Positions 16,620-28,218 of a DNA stretch of 64,000 nt are shown here, in pieces; within the stretch, counting starts at the first letter, position 1; every line of letters starts with the position of its first letter. Under the pieces are notes generated by a model, which did not search any database, had not been told where the DNA came from, and saw only the letters and a program-made list of their open reading frames with translations. The stretch is from NCBI GenBank assembly GCA_945957605.1, contig CAMFLR010000010.1, positions 1 through 64,000 on the forward strand, written 5' to 3'. A program made the translations under genes and the position numbers. This DNA is from an uncultured Isosphaeraceae bacterium. GTDB taxonomy: Bacteria > Planctomycetota > Planctomycetia > Isosphaerales > Isosphaeraceae.

Positions 16620-17831
16620 ATGATGTGCGTGATTTTGACATTCCTGGTTGGTCTGATGGTTCCGCCGCTCGACGACGCGAAGCCATCGGTGAAACAGCAA
16701 TATGATGCATTGCTAAAAGAATATGAATCTGCGATCGATTCGTGGCAGAAAGAGTTCGATCGGTTCGGTGTTGAGGAAAACAAGGCATCGGTGCTGCATT
16801 TGCAGCGGCGGTTCCTGGCGTGGCCGGCATTTTCGTTTGCGCCGAAGTTTGTCGAGTTTGCGGAGAAAAATCCGGGAGATCCCGCATCATTTGATGCGTT
16901 GGCGAAGGTTGTCGCCGAGATGGGAATGCAGATCAATTCGTTCGATCGCGACTTGCGGGCTCCGCACCGCCGGTCGCTCGAATTGCTGGCGCGAGATTAC
17001 TTGGCTGATCCGCGGATTGAGACTGTTGTGCGTTCATTGCGGGGTTATCGTGGACCTGCGGCGGAGGCGTTTTTGCGCCTTGTGCTCGAAAAGAGTGGAG
17101 ACCGCCGCGTAAAGGCAATCGCATGTGTCAATCTTGCGGGAGCACTGGCGGGGAAGCAAGCGCTCGGATTGGGGCGTTGGTTCGATGATCCCAAAGCGTC
17201 ACCTCACACGAAGTTCGTTTCGGGGCGACTGGATCGGGAAGTTCTCCAGCAGATCAGGTCGGCCGATGGGAATGCGCTTCGGGCTGAGGCGGAGGCACTT
17301 AATCAAAGGGCGATCGCAGAGTTCGGCGACCTTGAGTTTCGCGAAGGGTCGCCCAAGTTGACGGTCGCCAATGTCGCGCGGATTCAGCTCAACGATCTTC
17401 GCGTGGTGGTTGGTGCAGTAGCGCCCGAGGTGGTGGGTCAGGATCTTGATGGACGGCCGATGAAGCTCAGCGAGTTTCGCGGCAAAGTTGTGGTGTTGAG
17501 CTTCTGGGGAAGTTGGTGCGGGCCCTGTGTCGCCGTGATTCCTCGCGAGCGCAAGCTAGTCGAGCGGATGAGTGGAAAGCCGTTCGTTTTGCTGGGTGTG
17601 GATAGTGATGAGAAGGTCGAGAGTGCCAAGAAAGTGGTTGAGCGCGAGAAGATGACATGGCGGTCGTGGAAGGATGGGTTTCTGGACGGCCCGATTACCG
17701 AGCAGTGGGGAATCCGCGGCTGGCCGACTCTGTTCGTGATCGACGCCAAGGGGGTGATCCGCCACAAGGGAGGTTGCGACGAACGGCTGGAGGCCAAGGT
17801 GGACGAGTTGGTGGCTGAATTGAAGCAATAA
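16620..17831 (+). CDS. TlpA-like thioredoxin-domain protein with long helical N-terminus
   Basis: A 403-residue protein; GGAGGT (16608-16613) six bases upstream selects ATG 16620. The N-terminal ~20 residues are hydrophobic (CVILTFLVGLMVPPL), a signal peptide or anchor. Residues ~25-250 form a helical repeat-like region rich in Arg and Glu. The C-terminal ~140 residues are an AhpC/TSA-Redoxin domain: APEVVGQDLDGRPMKLSEFRG, then VVVLSFWGSWCGPC with the CxxC pair, and the cis-Pro motif RGWPTLFVID. It likely reduces disulfides in the cell envelope. The layout is common in planctomycetes. Confidence 0.85.
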   Translation: MMCVILTFLVGLMVPPLDDAKPSVKQQYDALLKEYESAIDSWQKEFDRFGVEENKASVLHLQRRFLAWPAFSFAPKFVEFAEKNPGDPASFDALAKVVAEMGMQINSFDRDLRAPHRRSLELLARDYLADPRIETVVRSLRGYRGPAAEAFLRLVLEKSGDRRVKAIACVNLAGALAGKQALGLGRWFDDPKASPHTKFVSGRLDREVLQQIRSADGNALRAEAEALNQRAIAEFGDLEFREGSPKLTVANVARIQLNDLRVVVGAVAPEVVGQDLDGRPMKLSEFRGKVVVLSFWGSWCGPCVAVIPRERKLVERMSGKPFVLLGVDSDEKVESAKKVVEREKMTWRSWKDGFLDGPITEQWGIRGWPTLFVIDAKGVIRHKGGCDERLEAKVDELVAELKQ

Positions 17832-17863
17832 TGTCAAGTCTTCTATGAAATACTCAACATATC

Positions 17864-17970
17864 CTCGCTCCCATGCTCCTGCGTGGGAGTGTCTCCCCGA
17901 CCGCTCTGCGGTCATGAATGATCGCACATGTTCTCGGGTCGCAAATGGCCGCAGAGCGGCGAAAAATCCC
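17864..17970. repeat. Intergenic inverted repeats, family R5
   Basis: CTCCCATGCTCCTGCGTGGGAG is one hairpin, followed by GACCGCTCTGCGGTC and then, in the opposite sense, GGCCGCAGAGCGGC. The three palindromes lie within ~110 bp and resemble the REP-like modules of other planctomycetes. A degraded piece of R2 (GGTCGCGGCATCCTCTTG) lies at about 18024. Confidence 0.6.
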
Positions 17971-18186
17971 AAGGCTTATGACTTGTCGTCCAGATAGCAG
18001 TGCCACGAAAGGCTAAAGCGGAATCGGTCGCGGCATCCTCTTGCCGCATCGCACGTGACAAAGGCTGGTAAGCGGCTTCTCCTTTGACGGCGACCTGTTC
18101 GGTGCTATACGATTCCAATAGAGTTGTGATGTGGTCCCCACTTCGATCTATTCGATCCGTTTGCTTCGATCGCGAAGGATGTTGCC

Positions 18187-18363
18187 ATGGTCCGCCGAAT
18201 GGCAAGTCGAAAACCGAAGCTTGCACACGCGATTTGGGAAGCCAATCGACTTCTTGGAATGCTTCAAGGCACGATGAGTCTTGAAGGCCAAGGGCTGAGC
18301 AAGAACGATTTGCGGCAGATCAAGAAACGGATGATTCGCCGGCTGCTCGGGTCGACCGCATGA
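18187..18363 (+). CDS. Small basic protein, unknown
   Basis: A 58-residue frame opening MVRRMASRKPKLAHAIWEAN with GAAGGATG a few bases before the start. The composition is basic and helical; the C-terminal part LSKNDLRQIKKRMIRRLLG looks like a nucleic-acid-binding or amphipathic helix. No family is recognised. It fits well between the repeats of the region and has codon use like its neighbours. Real gene status is likely but not proven. Confidence 0.45.
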   Translation: MVRRMASRKPKLAHAIWEANRLLGMLQGTMSLEGQGLSKNDLRQIKKRMIRRLLGSTA

Positions 18364-18441
18364 GCAACTCCGCCAGCGTCATCAGCTTCCGCATCCTGCA
18401 TCATGATGTCATCTGAAAATGCCAGGATTTGCTAGAGCTTG

Positions 18442-18843
18442 TCATCCCACTTCTAATCGAAATCGGGTGGTTCCACGCTCGACGGCACGAAGACATTCCG
18501 CTAACTCCCTCAACTCATCAACCAGTTCCTCGTCGCCTGCCCCGTACCCCGCTTCACCGTTCTTCGATGCAATAGTTGCCAGCACACCGTCTATCGTTCG
18601 CAGCCCGTCGGCAATCTCGAACCACTCATCCCAAGGCGCGAGCCGCTCATCTAACTCGTCGGGATCGCCGTCAAATCCATCCGGGACGGGCCGATTGTCC
18701 ATGAATCCACTGAAGGGGCTGAGCCCGCCCACGCAGGCGATGGCGTCCAGTGAGTCGATGGCCTCGGCGAGCGACTTGCCGTCACGACCGAAAACCACAC
18801 CCTTGATCCGTGGATTGAAGACGGGGAAGACGCCCACCGACAT
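18442..18843 (-). CDS. Hypothetical acidic protein
   Basis: A 133-residue protein with GAGGAG a few bases before ATG 18843. It begins MSVGVFPVFNPRIKGVVFG and is acidic, with the C-terminal half mostly helical (EELVDELRELAECLRAVERG). I have no named family for it, but it reads as a well-behaved soluble protein, and similar SLAEAIDSLDAIA-type sequences are common as hypotheticals in planctomycetes. The opposite-strand frame over the same bases is Ser/Pro-rich noise, so the minus strand is chosen. Confidence 0.6.
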   Translation of the reverse strand: MSVGVFPVFNPRIKGVVFGRDGKSLAEAIDSLDAIACVGGLSPFSGFMDNRPVPDGFDGDPDELDERLAPWDEWFEIADGLRTIDGVLATIASKNGEAGYGAGDEELVDELRELAECLRAVERGTTRFRLEVG

Positions 18844-18938
18844 GGATGTCTCCTCATGGCTACACTAAAAGGAGTGCTCTGCTCAACGAACTAACGTATG
18901 GAGCAAATGTCCCCAAACTTTACCAGAATTCCCCAGGG

Positions 18939-18953
18939 GTTTTGTCAGAGCTT
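18939..18953 (+). repeat. Solo copy of the IS5-element end
   Basis: GTTTTGTCAGAGCTT is identical to the right terminal repeat of the IS5-family element (7617-7631), with no transposase nearby. The preceding GGG also matches the inner side of the other IS end. It may be a scar, a MITE end or a chance match. Confidence 0.4.
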
Positions 18954-18961
18954 GTAACATA

Positions 18962-19077
18962 GGGTGGCCTGGACAACTCGTTGTCCAGGTGGCGCAGCCA
19001 CAAGAGGGCAAAACCAGACAGGTCGCGGCATCCTCTTGTCGCTATGCGACCGGGACAACAAGTTGTCCCGGCCACCC
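18962..19077. repeat. Intergenic inverted repeat, family R2 (two-arm copy)
   Basis: Left arm GGGTGGCCTGGACAAC, TC, GTTGTCCAGG; right arm CCGGGACAAC, AA, GTTGTCCCGGCCACCC. Each arm is a perfect hairpin, and one base pair in the stem is T-A in one arm and G-C in the other. Between them lies a nested pair (CCACAAGAGG / CCTCTTGTCG). Other copies: 27045, 56183, 62523, and a degraded one near 23849. Confidence 0.85.
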
Positions 19078-19117
19078 ATTCTTATTTATATCATAAATTA
19101 AAGCGTCAATCGCAAAC

Positions 19118-22100
19118 TTACCGGCTCGCCAACTCGCCTGCAGTTTCCTCGGCCACCTGGCGGCAATAAAGCTCGATCGCGGCGGAGAGCAGTCGCCAGC
19201 CGTCGCGGGCGGCGCGAATTTGGGGCTCGGCGGCAGCGAGATCTCCGCGTTCGCCCGACCGTTCCAGTGCGTCGCACACGTTCGCGAGCGGTCCGGCACC
19301 GACGGTCATGCAGGCGCCTCTCAGCTTGTGGGCTTCGCGGGCAAGGGTGCGGGCGTCGCTGGCCTGGAATGCGTTTTCGATTTGACGGAGACCGGCGGGA
19401 ACGGTCTCGGAGAAGCTCTCGAGAATCGTCACGATGATCGTGCGCTCGTTGGTGAAACACTCCTCAAGGGCGTCGAGCGCAATGGGGTGGGGGAGCGCGG
19501 CCGCGGGCTCGGCCGCCGGTTGGCTGTCGATCGCTTGCATCGTTTCGGCAATCACGTCTTGCAACCCTCGAATGCGAATAGGCTTGGATAAGTAATTGTC
19601 GAAACCCGCTTCCAGACAACGCTCGCGGTCGCCCTTCATCGCGTGGGCGGTCAGGGCGATGACCGGGGTGTGGCGACCGGTTCCGCGTTCGCGCTCGCGG
19701 AGCGCGGCCACGGCCTCGAAGCCGTCCATCTCGGGCATTTGCACGTCCATCAACACCAGGTCGAACACGCCTGAATCAAGCGCGGAGAGTGCTTCACGGC
19801 CGTCGCCCACGGCAGTTGCCTGGTGGCCGAGCGTACCCAGCATGTGCAGCGCGACGATCTGGTTCGTCTCGTTGTCTTCGGCGAGCAAGATCTTGAGCTG
19901 TTGCACTGAATTCGCCCCCTGAGCGGTTTTGCCGTCGCCGCTGTCTTCGCCAATACGTGCGGCCAGACCGAGATGCGCTGCGAGCGCATTGAACAGGTCC
20001 GACTCACGCAACGGCTTCGTAATGTAAGTGACTCCCGATGTATTGCACGCGGGAGTTGTGCCCGGGGGGATTAATACGATCAGCGGTAGTCCTGCGGTCG
20101 CCCGATTCTCCGCGAGCTCGGCGGCGGCCTCTTCGCTGGCGATCACAGCGGCGCGGAACGGTTCGCCACGCTCGGCGGCGAAGCGAATCGTCTGCTGAAC
20201 CTGCGGGCCGCAGTTTATTAACGTCGGCCGCATGTGCCACGAGGCAAGCACCTCGCGAAGATGGTTGCGACGCGTTTCGTTGTCTTCGGCCACAAGAATG
20301 CGAGCACCGGCGAAATCGGCGTCGGGACGACTCGATGCGGTCGAATCGTGCGCGGGACGTCCCAAGGTGCAGGTGAAGCGGAAAATACTGCCGCGCGGCG
20401 TGTTGGGCTCGATCCAGATCCGACCGCCCATCAGTTGCACCAGGCGAGCCGAAATCGTCAGCCCCAAACCCGTGCCGCCGTAGGTGCGAGTGGTTGAACC
20501 ATCCGCCTGGCGGAACGCTTCAAAGATCATTCCGCGGCGATCCTCGGGCACACCAATACCGGTGTCGCTCACCGAGAATTGCAGGCGGCACGATGAGAAC
20601 TCATCGCCATCGTCGGCCAGGTCGACCATCACATTCACTTCGCCGCTTGCAGTGAACTTGATGGCGTTGCCCACAAGGTTCAGCAGCACCTGACGAATGC
20701 GATGCGGGTCGCCAATGACGACGTCGGGCACGCGGGACGAAACTCGCGCACAAAGCTCGAGCCCCTTGGCATTGGCACGAACGGCCATCGTGCTGAGCGC
20801 GTCGTCCAAACAGGCGCGAAGCGCGAACGGGGAACGATCGAGATCGAGCTTGCCCGCGTCGACCTTCGAGAAGTCGAGAATGTCGTTGATGACGCCGAGC
20901 AATCCCTCGGCCGACGACCTGATCGCCGCGACATACTCGCGCTGCTGGCGATCGAGATTCGTATTCAGCGCCAGCTCCGACATGCCCAGCACGCCGTTCA
21001 TCGGGGTGCGAATTTCATGGCTCATATTGGCCAGAAATTCCCCCTTCGCCTTGGTGGCAACCATCGCTTCGTCGCGGGCGTAGCGAAGCTGCTCTTCAAC
21101 AAGTTTACGCGCGGTGATGTCTTCGACAATCGATACGAAGTGCAGCGGGTGCCCGTTGGCGTCGCGCACCAGGGAGACACTGAGCATCGCCCAGACAACG
21201 CGCCCTTCCTTGTGGATATATCGCTTTTCCAGTTGATACGAACGAAGCTCGCTGGCCAACACGCGACGCAAATGGTCGAGGTCGCCGCCCAGGTCTTCAG
21301 GATGGGTGATATCCTGGAACGTGATCGCCAGCAGTTCCTCTTCGGTATAGCCGACGATCCGGCAGAGTGAAGGATTCACATCGAGGAATCGGCCTTCGGG
21401 CGACACAAGCGCCATACCGGTTGCTGCGCAGTCGAACGACTCGCGGAATCGCTCCTCGCTCTCGCGGAGCTCTTCTTGCGCACGTTTGCGTTCCGAAATG
21501 TCGCGCGCCACCGTGCAGGCGCTCGTCACCGCGCCCGATGCGTCGCGAATTGGCGCGACGGTGATCGACACATCAACGAGCCGGCCATCCTCGCGCATGC
21601 GTACGGTTTCATACTGCTCGATGTGCCCGCCCGCCTTGATTTGCCCGAGAATCTCAGCTTCTTCCGCCAGGCGATCGGCCGGGAAGAGGCAGAGAATCGA
21701 CTGGCCAACCATGCTCTCCGCGGAATGACCGAACAACCGCTCGGCACCGGCATTCCAGCTATGGACTACGCCATCGAGCGACTTGCTGATAATCGCGTCG
21801 GGCGATGAAGTGACGATTGTCGCAAGCCGTGCAGCGGCTTCTTCAGCACGCTTGCGTTCGGTAACGTCGCGGCCTTCGGCGATGATCAGCACCACCTTGC
21901 CAAGTTCGTCGACGACTGGCTTGAGCGAGAAGTCGACGATTGCGATTCGTCCATCGGCGCCCAGTTGCGATGTCTCGAATCGCGCGATTGCGCCGGCGGC
22001 GGCCGAGGCAATTGCGCGCTTCAGTTGTTCGCGCATTTCGGGGGCGTGGTTCCACCAGGGGGTGTTCCAGAACGGCTTGCCCACAACTTCCGAGCGAGCG

Positions 22101-23146
22101 ACGCCGATGAAGTCGAGCGATGCCCTGTTCGACTCCCGAAGCGTGCCGTTGGGCGAAATCAGGCCCATGAACTGGAATGTCTGGTCGAAAATCGCCTGGA
22201 AATTCCGCTCGGTGCGCAAACGCTCGGAACACGAACTCGCCACCATGAGCGGCATGATCGTGCTGACGGCCAGAAAGATCTGCAGCACAACCGCACAGTC
22301 GGAAACGCTCTCGGACGCCCAAACGAACGGGCCGCAGCCGTGCGTGGTGTGCCAGATGACAACGAGCGCGAGAACGAACGACGATAGCGAGGTGAGCCGC
22401 GTGTCGAACCTGGCACCAATCCAGGTCAGGAAGAGAAACGTCACAAGCACCGGAAAGCGCCAGAGCGAGAAGCCAGGCGCCTTCGGTGGCATGAAGGCAA
22501 ACTCAGATGTGAGGACGAGAATTGCGAGTACAACCAGATATTCAATCGCTCGCGCGGGCGAGAGCCGAGGCCCAGGCGCTCGTTCTGAACAGAGGTTCAA
22601 AACGACGGGTGCCACGACCAGCACGCCCACGGCGTCGCTTGCCCACCAGAGTTTCCAGGTCGGCCAGAAGGTGATTTCCGGTCGCGCGAGCATGAGAGCG
22701 CTCATACCGACGGTCGCGCCGAGCATTGTGCTGAAGAAGGCGCAGAGAACCGTCAGCCCAACCACCTCACGCGGGCGCGAGCAACTTGTCGAATCGCCGG
22801 CGACCCACGAGAGCATCATCGTGCCGACGCACGCTTCCAGCACATTACCGGTCCAGAACACCGCGGAAACCGCTGTGGGCCAGCCGTGGAAATAAGTGTC
22901 GGACGCGATGCTGGCGACGAGCGACGACCCAAGGTAGGGGAGCCAGCCCGATCGTGGTGTCAGGCGAAGGGCGGCGAGCAGGAAGCCACTGGGAATCCAG
23001 AAGGTGACGACAATCTCGTCGCGGAAGGAGAACGCGTGGCCAAGCTCGGCGGCCAGGAAATAGGCGATGCCGAACAGCGTGGAGACGAGCAGGCTCGACC
23101 ACGGTTTCGGCAGGCGCTTGAGAGTGGAAACGTCGATGAAGCCCAT
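19118..23146 (-). CDS. Hybrid sensor histidine kinase: MASE1-PAS-PAS-PAS-HisKA-HATPase-REC-REC-HPt
   Basis: ATG 23146 (MGFIDVSTLKRLP) gives 1342 residues; an ATG at 23260 in the same frame is less likely. Order: MASE1 membrane sensor with about eight helices (~15-300), three PAS/PAC domains (~320-690; PAC ends read EGRDVTERKRAEE, ARDISERKRAQEE, VEDITARKLVEE), HisKA with His710 in NMSHEIRTPMNG, a HATPase (N, G1, G2 boxes: GLGLTISARLV), a receiver-like domain without the phosphoacceptor Asp, a full receiver with Asp1134 in LMDVQMPEMDG, and an HPt with His1273 in AHKLRGACMTVG. It should sense a ligand at the membrane and pass phosphate His-Asp-His to an unlinked regulator. Confidence 0.92.
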   Translation of the reverse strand: MGFIDVSTLKRLPKPWSSLLVSTLFGIAYFLAAELGHAFSFRDEIVVTFWIPSGFLLAALRLTPRSGWLPYLGSSLVASIASDTYFHGWPTAVSAVFWTGNVLEACVGTMMLSWVAGDSTSCSRPREVVGLTVLCAFFSTMLGATVGMSALMLARPEITFWPTWKLWWASDAVGVLVVAPVVLNLCSERAPGPRLSPARAIEYLVVLAILVLTSEFAFMPPKAPGFSLWRFPVLVTFLFLTWIGARFDTRLTSLSSFVLALVVIWHTTHGCGPFVWASESVSDCAVVLQIFLAVSTIMPLMVASSCSERLRTERNFQAIFDQTFQFMGLISPNGTLRESNRASLDFIGVARSEVVGKPFWNTPWWNHAPEMREQLKRAIASAAAGAIARFETSQLGADGRIAIVDFSLKPVVDELGKVVLIIAEGRDVTERKRAEEAAARLATIVTSSPDAIISKSLDGVVHSWNAGAERLFGHSAESMVGQSILCLFPADRLAEEAEILGQIKAGGHIEQYETVRMREDGRLVDVSITVAPIRDASGAVTSACTVARDISERKRAQEELRESEERFRESFDCAATGMALVSPEGRFLDVNPSLCRIVGYTEEELLAITFQDITHPEDLGGDLDHLRRVLASELRSYQLEKRYIHKEGRVVWAMLSVSLVRDANGHPLHFVSIVEDITARKLVEEQLRYARDEAMVATKAKGEFLANMSHEIRTPMNGVLGMSELALNTNLDRQQREYVAAIRSSAEGLLGVINDILDFSKVDAGKLDLDRSPFALRACLDDALSTMAVRANAKGLELCARVSSRVPDVVIGDPHRIRQVLLNLVGNAIKFTASGEVNVMVDLADDGDEFSSCRLQFSVSDTGIGVPEDRRGMIFEAFRQADGSTTRTYGGTGLGLTISARLVQLMGGRIWIEPNTPRGSIFRFTCTLGRPAHDSTASSRPDADFAGARILVAEDNETRRNHLREVLASWHMRPTLINCGPQVQQTIRFAAERGEPFRAAVIASEEAAAELAENRATAGLPLIVLIPPGTTPACNTSGVTYITKPLRESDLFNALAAHLGLAARIGEDSGDGKTAQGANSVQQLKILLAEDNETNQIVALHMLGTLGHQATAVGDGREALSALDSGVFDLVLMDVQMPEMDGFEAVAALRERERGTGRHTPVIALTAHAMKGDRERCLEAGFDNYLSKPIRIRGLQDVIAETMQAIDSQPAAEPAAALPHPIALDALEECFTNERTIIVTILESFSETVPAGLRQIENAFQASDARTLAREAHKLRGACMTVGAGPLANVCDALERSGERGDLAAAEPQIRAARDGWRLLSAAIELYCRQVAEETAGELASR

Positions 23147-23213
23147 TTGCGAAGAGGGACCGTTCCTGAATGTGAGATCGAACGAGGTTCGATTGTCCGT
23201 GATGAGAATCCCG

Positions 23214-23426
23214 TTACCGATGCGAGGCGTGATCGTGCGCCCACTGCATGGCCCGCACAAGGTGGATGGCTTTCGCCATGCATCCGCCCCGCTGGTCCGT
23301 TAACGCGACAAATCCATCCATGTTTGCCATCGGCACATCAAGCCAGTTCTCACAGGTCGAGGCTGTGCGCAGGCACGCGAAATCGGGGGAATCGCCCGGA
23401 TTTGGACCGTACAGGCCAGCGTTCAT
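23214..23426 (-). CDS. Possible small gene upstream of the histidine kinase
   Basis: A 70-residue frame starting MNAGLYGPNPGDSPDFAC and ending WAHDHASHR. Composition is balanced, unlike random GC-rich noise, and has an internal DVPMANMDGFVALTDQRGG segment plus a helical end (MAKAIHLVRAMQWAH). It precedes the kinase by 67 bp on the same strand, so it may be its leader or partner gene. No family recognised. Confidence 0.4.
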   Translation of the reverse strand: MNAGLYGPNPGDSPDFACLRTASTCENWLDVPMANMDGFVALTDQRGGCMAKAIHLVRAMQWAHDHASHR

Positions 23427-23895
23427 CTGTTCACAACCCCAGCGTCGGGACTCGTGTCAAAAAGGGCGGCCGCCCTCGAATTTCTCGCAAAACCGCGTCT
23501 ACACTCACAATGCTGAACAACGTTTGAACGTCGATCGTCTTACACTTTGCGAACCGTTAAATCGGTTTACGCAGTTACCCACGCAGGGAACTTAGGCCGT
23601 GTATTGAAGTCTGTCCAATGAGTTGTTGCGAAAAATAAACGCGTGGCTCGAATGCGTTCGCGCGGGGTTGGGATGTGCGGATTGTCACGTCGCGCTGTGA
23701 TTGACATTCGTCTGACAAAGAAAGCGTATCGATGGGGTCTATGTGCGGCGTTGGGCCATGCTAGAATCAAGGTACACGTCCTCAAATCATGTCGAATCGC
23801 AGCAGTGGGGAGGTGGGGGCTCGGGGTGGGTCGTCACACCAAAAAGGACAGACCTGGACTGACTCGTCCAGGTGGGTTTCGCGACGAAGCCAACA
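23427..23895. other. Gene-poor region with a degraded R2 repeat
   Basis: I see no supportable gene. The stretch carries promoters for the divergent flanking genes. Near 23846-23875 lies ACCTGGACTGACTCGTCCAGGTGGG, partly matching the R2 repeat arm (hairpin CCTGGACxxxGTCCAGG), apparently decayed. Confidence 0.4.
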
Positions 23896-24129
23896 ATGAG
23901 GGAGCGCATCAACGTGCTGACACTGAGCAAACAGGCGGTGAACCTCTACGTTGACCGAAACGCCCAGCGCTGGATTGTGCGCGACGCCTACGGCAACTTC
24001 TGGCTGCTTCCGCTTGGCGAAAACCCCTGGGACCGGCGCGAGCCGTTCCTGCCGACCGAAGAAACCGATCTCGAGCCCATTCCTGGGCATTACAAATCCA
24101 TCGTCGGATTGCCGTTTGATATGACCTGA
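23896..24129 (+). CDS. Small protein co-transcribed with GH63-like enzyme
   Basis: A 77-residue protein; ATG 23896 is preferred. It begins MRERINVLTLSKQAVNLYVDRNAQRW and contains WIVRDAYGNFWLLP and NPWDRREPF. The pattern YVDRxxQRWIVRDxxGNFW is one I associate with small planctomycete proteins of unknown function. Rich in aromatic residues and charged groups; no signal peptide. It ends 13 bases before the glucosidase gene, suggesting a shared transcript. Confidence 0.6.
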   Translation: MRERINVLTLSKQAVNLYVDRNAQRWIVRDAYGNFWLLPLGENPWDRREPFLPTEETDLEPIPGHYKSIVGLPFDMT

Positions 24130-24142
24130 AGGCAGGTGCACC

Positions 24143-26896
<2,754 letters not shown>

Positions 26897-26927
26897 CGCG
26901 TTCTCTCAGGTAGAGATTCGGGCCGGG

Positions 26928-26988
26928 GTGGCTGGGGCTGGACTGAGCAAAGCGAGGTAAGCCCCAGTCTTTAACACTTTGACGAAGT
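26928..26988. repeat. Intergenic repeat, family R3
   Basis: GTGGCTGGGGCTGGACTGAG, AGCCCCAGTC further on and CTTTGACGAAGTGCC form an incomplete inverted repeat (GGGGCT/AGCCCC) plus a short end. A second copy with the same pieces is at 56084-56156. Confidence 0.55.
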
Positions 26989-27044
26989 GCCAAGCATTTC
27001 CCATGAGGAGTTATGCAGTTGGAATAACGTGATAGCAGAGGCTT

Positions 27045-27072
27045 GGGTGGCCTGGACAACTTGTTGTCCAGG
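27045..27072. repeat. Intergenic repeat, family R2 (single arm)
   Basis: GGGTGGCCTGGACAAC, TT, GTTGTCCAGG forms one hairpin; there is no second arm. Identical to the left arm at 18962 except the two loop bases (TT for TC). Confidence 0.75.
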
Positions 27073-27158
27073 CTATCCTGATTCATCGTGGTGCCTACGA
27101 TCAGCTACAAAGCTTGGCTCATGATGGATTTCGGGGTGGTGGTCGAAATCAGCCTGTC

Positions 27159-27236
27159 GGGTGCCACTGGTGGTACCCCACCAGTGTGCCCTAAGTGACA
27201 TGCAACGCACTGGTGGGGTACCACCAGTGGCACCCA
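27159..27236. repeat. Intergenic inverted repeat, family R1 variant
   Basis: Has the same outer ends (GGGTGCCACTGG ... CCAGTGGCACCC) but a different inner hairpin, CACTGGTGG, TAC, CCCACCAGTG, with matching changes on both sides. The right arm is the full reverse complement. It shows that the hairpin is kept while its bases change. Confidence 0.85.
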
Positions 27237-27326
27237 GAAAAGGCTGACCACCGTGATTTCCAGCATGAGCTCAAGATTTTTACATTTTTTTGTTTAACCG
27301 ATCCTTCCGACCGGAGTTGAAGCGCC

Positions 27327-28115
27327 ATGGGCCAGAGCGGTGCGCTCGATATTCTGCCGGTCTGGGGTATTTGGCTCTTCACGATCGGCGTTGTGCTGGT
27401 GGCCATCGAAGGCGGATACCAGCTTGGCCGATATCGCCGGAAACGCGTGCAAACCGAGGATAGTCCGCCGGTGGGTGAAATGGTCGCCGCCACGCTCGCA
27501 CTCCTCGCGTTCCTGCTCGCCTTCACGTTTGGCCTGGCTGCGTCTCGATTTGACCAGCGCCGCATGTTGGTCGTTAACGAGGCCAACGCAATTGGCACTA
27601 CATATCTTCGTGCCTCAATGCTCGCCGAGCCGTATCAATCACAAGTACGCAGACTGTTACGCGAATATGTCGACGTGCGTATCCACGCGGTCGAGCCAGG
27701 CAAACTCAAAGAGAGCGTGGCACGATCGCAAGAACTGCAGGCAATGCTCTGGGAACACGCGACGGCCGCTGGACGTTCAAACCCAAATTCCATCGTTGTG
27801 GGCCTATTCATCGAGTCGCTCAATCAAACGATCGACCTACATACTGAGCGTCTGGTAATTGGCACCGGCAGCCGCATTCCGCCGACGATCTGGTGGTCGC
27901 TTTACTTCGTGACGGCCGTCGGCACCGCGGTGATGGGCTATCACTCCGGCCTTGCCGGGTCGACCCGCTCGCTGGCAATCATGGCACTGGTCCTCGCGTT
28001 TTCCGTGGTGATCGTGCTCATCGCCGACCTCGATCGCCCGCAAGAAGGCTCGCTCCGCGTGAGCCAGCAAGCAATGCGTGACCTGCGCGCCTCCATTGAA
28101 TCACCAGCGCCGTAA
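27327..28115 (+). CDS. DUF4239/bestrophin-like membrane protein
   Basis: A 262-residue protein with two N-terminal helices (LPVWGIWLFTIGVVLVAIEGGY and MVAATLALLAFLLAFTFGLAA), then FDQRRMLVVNEANAIGTTYLRA, the signature of the DUF4239 family, a soluble helical domain of ~100 residues and two C-terminal helices (~195-235). The family is predicted to fold like bestrophin channels, but transport has not been shown. It ends with a short basic cytoplasmic tail. Starts at ATG 27327 after GGAG. Confidence 0.75.
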   Translation: MGQSGALDILPVWGIWLFTIGVVLVAIEGGYQLGRYRRKRVQTEDSPPVGEMVAATLALLAFLLAFTFGLAASRFDQRRMLVVNEANAIGTTYLRASMLAEPYQSQVRRLLREYVDVRIHAVEPGKLKESVARSQELQAMLWEHATAAGRSNPNSIVVGLFIESLNQTIDLHTERLVIGTGSRIPPTIWWSLYFVTAVGTAVMGYHSGLAGSTRSLAIMALVLAFSVVIVLIADLDRPQEGSLRVSQQAMRDLRASIESPAP

Positions 28116-28218
28116 TTGAAATCGCCGATCGATCTCATGAGAACCGCAGGCTTGCCCCACGGCAGTCCGGCGAGTGAAATAGGCGGCATCTTCAGCACAC
28201 CCACGAGGATGCATCGCC

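Noticed and set aside
21783..22895. A 370-codon plus-strand frame inside the hybrid histidine kinase
   Set aside because: It is Ser/Thr/Arg-rich and antisense to clear PAS and MASE1 domains.
23643..23954. A 103-codon plus-strand frame upstream of the GH63 pair
   Set aside because: Its composition changes abruptly and part of it is the decayed repeat and the next gene in another frame.
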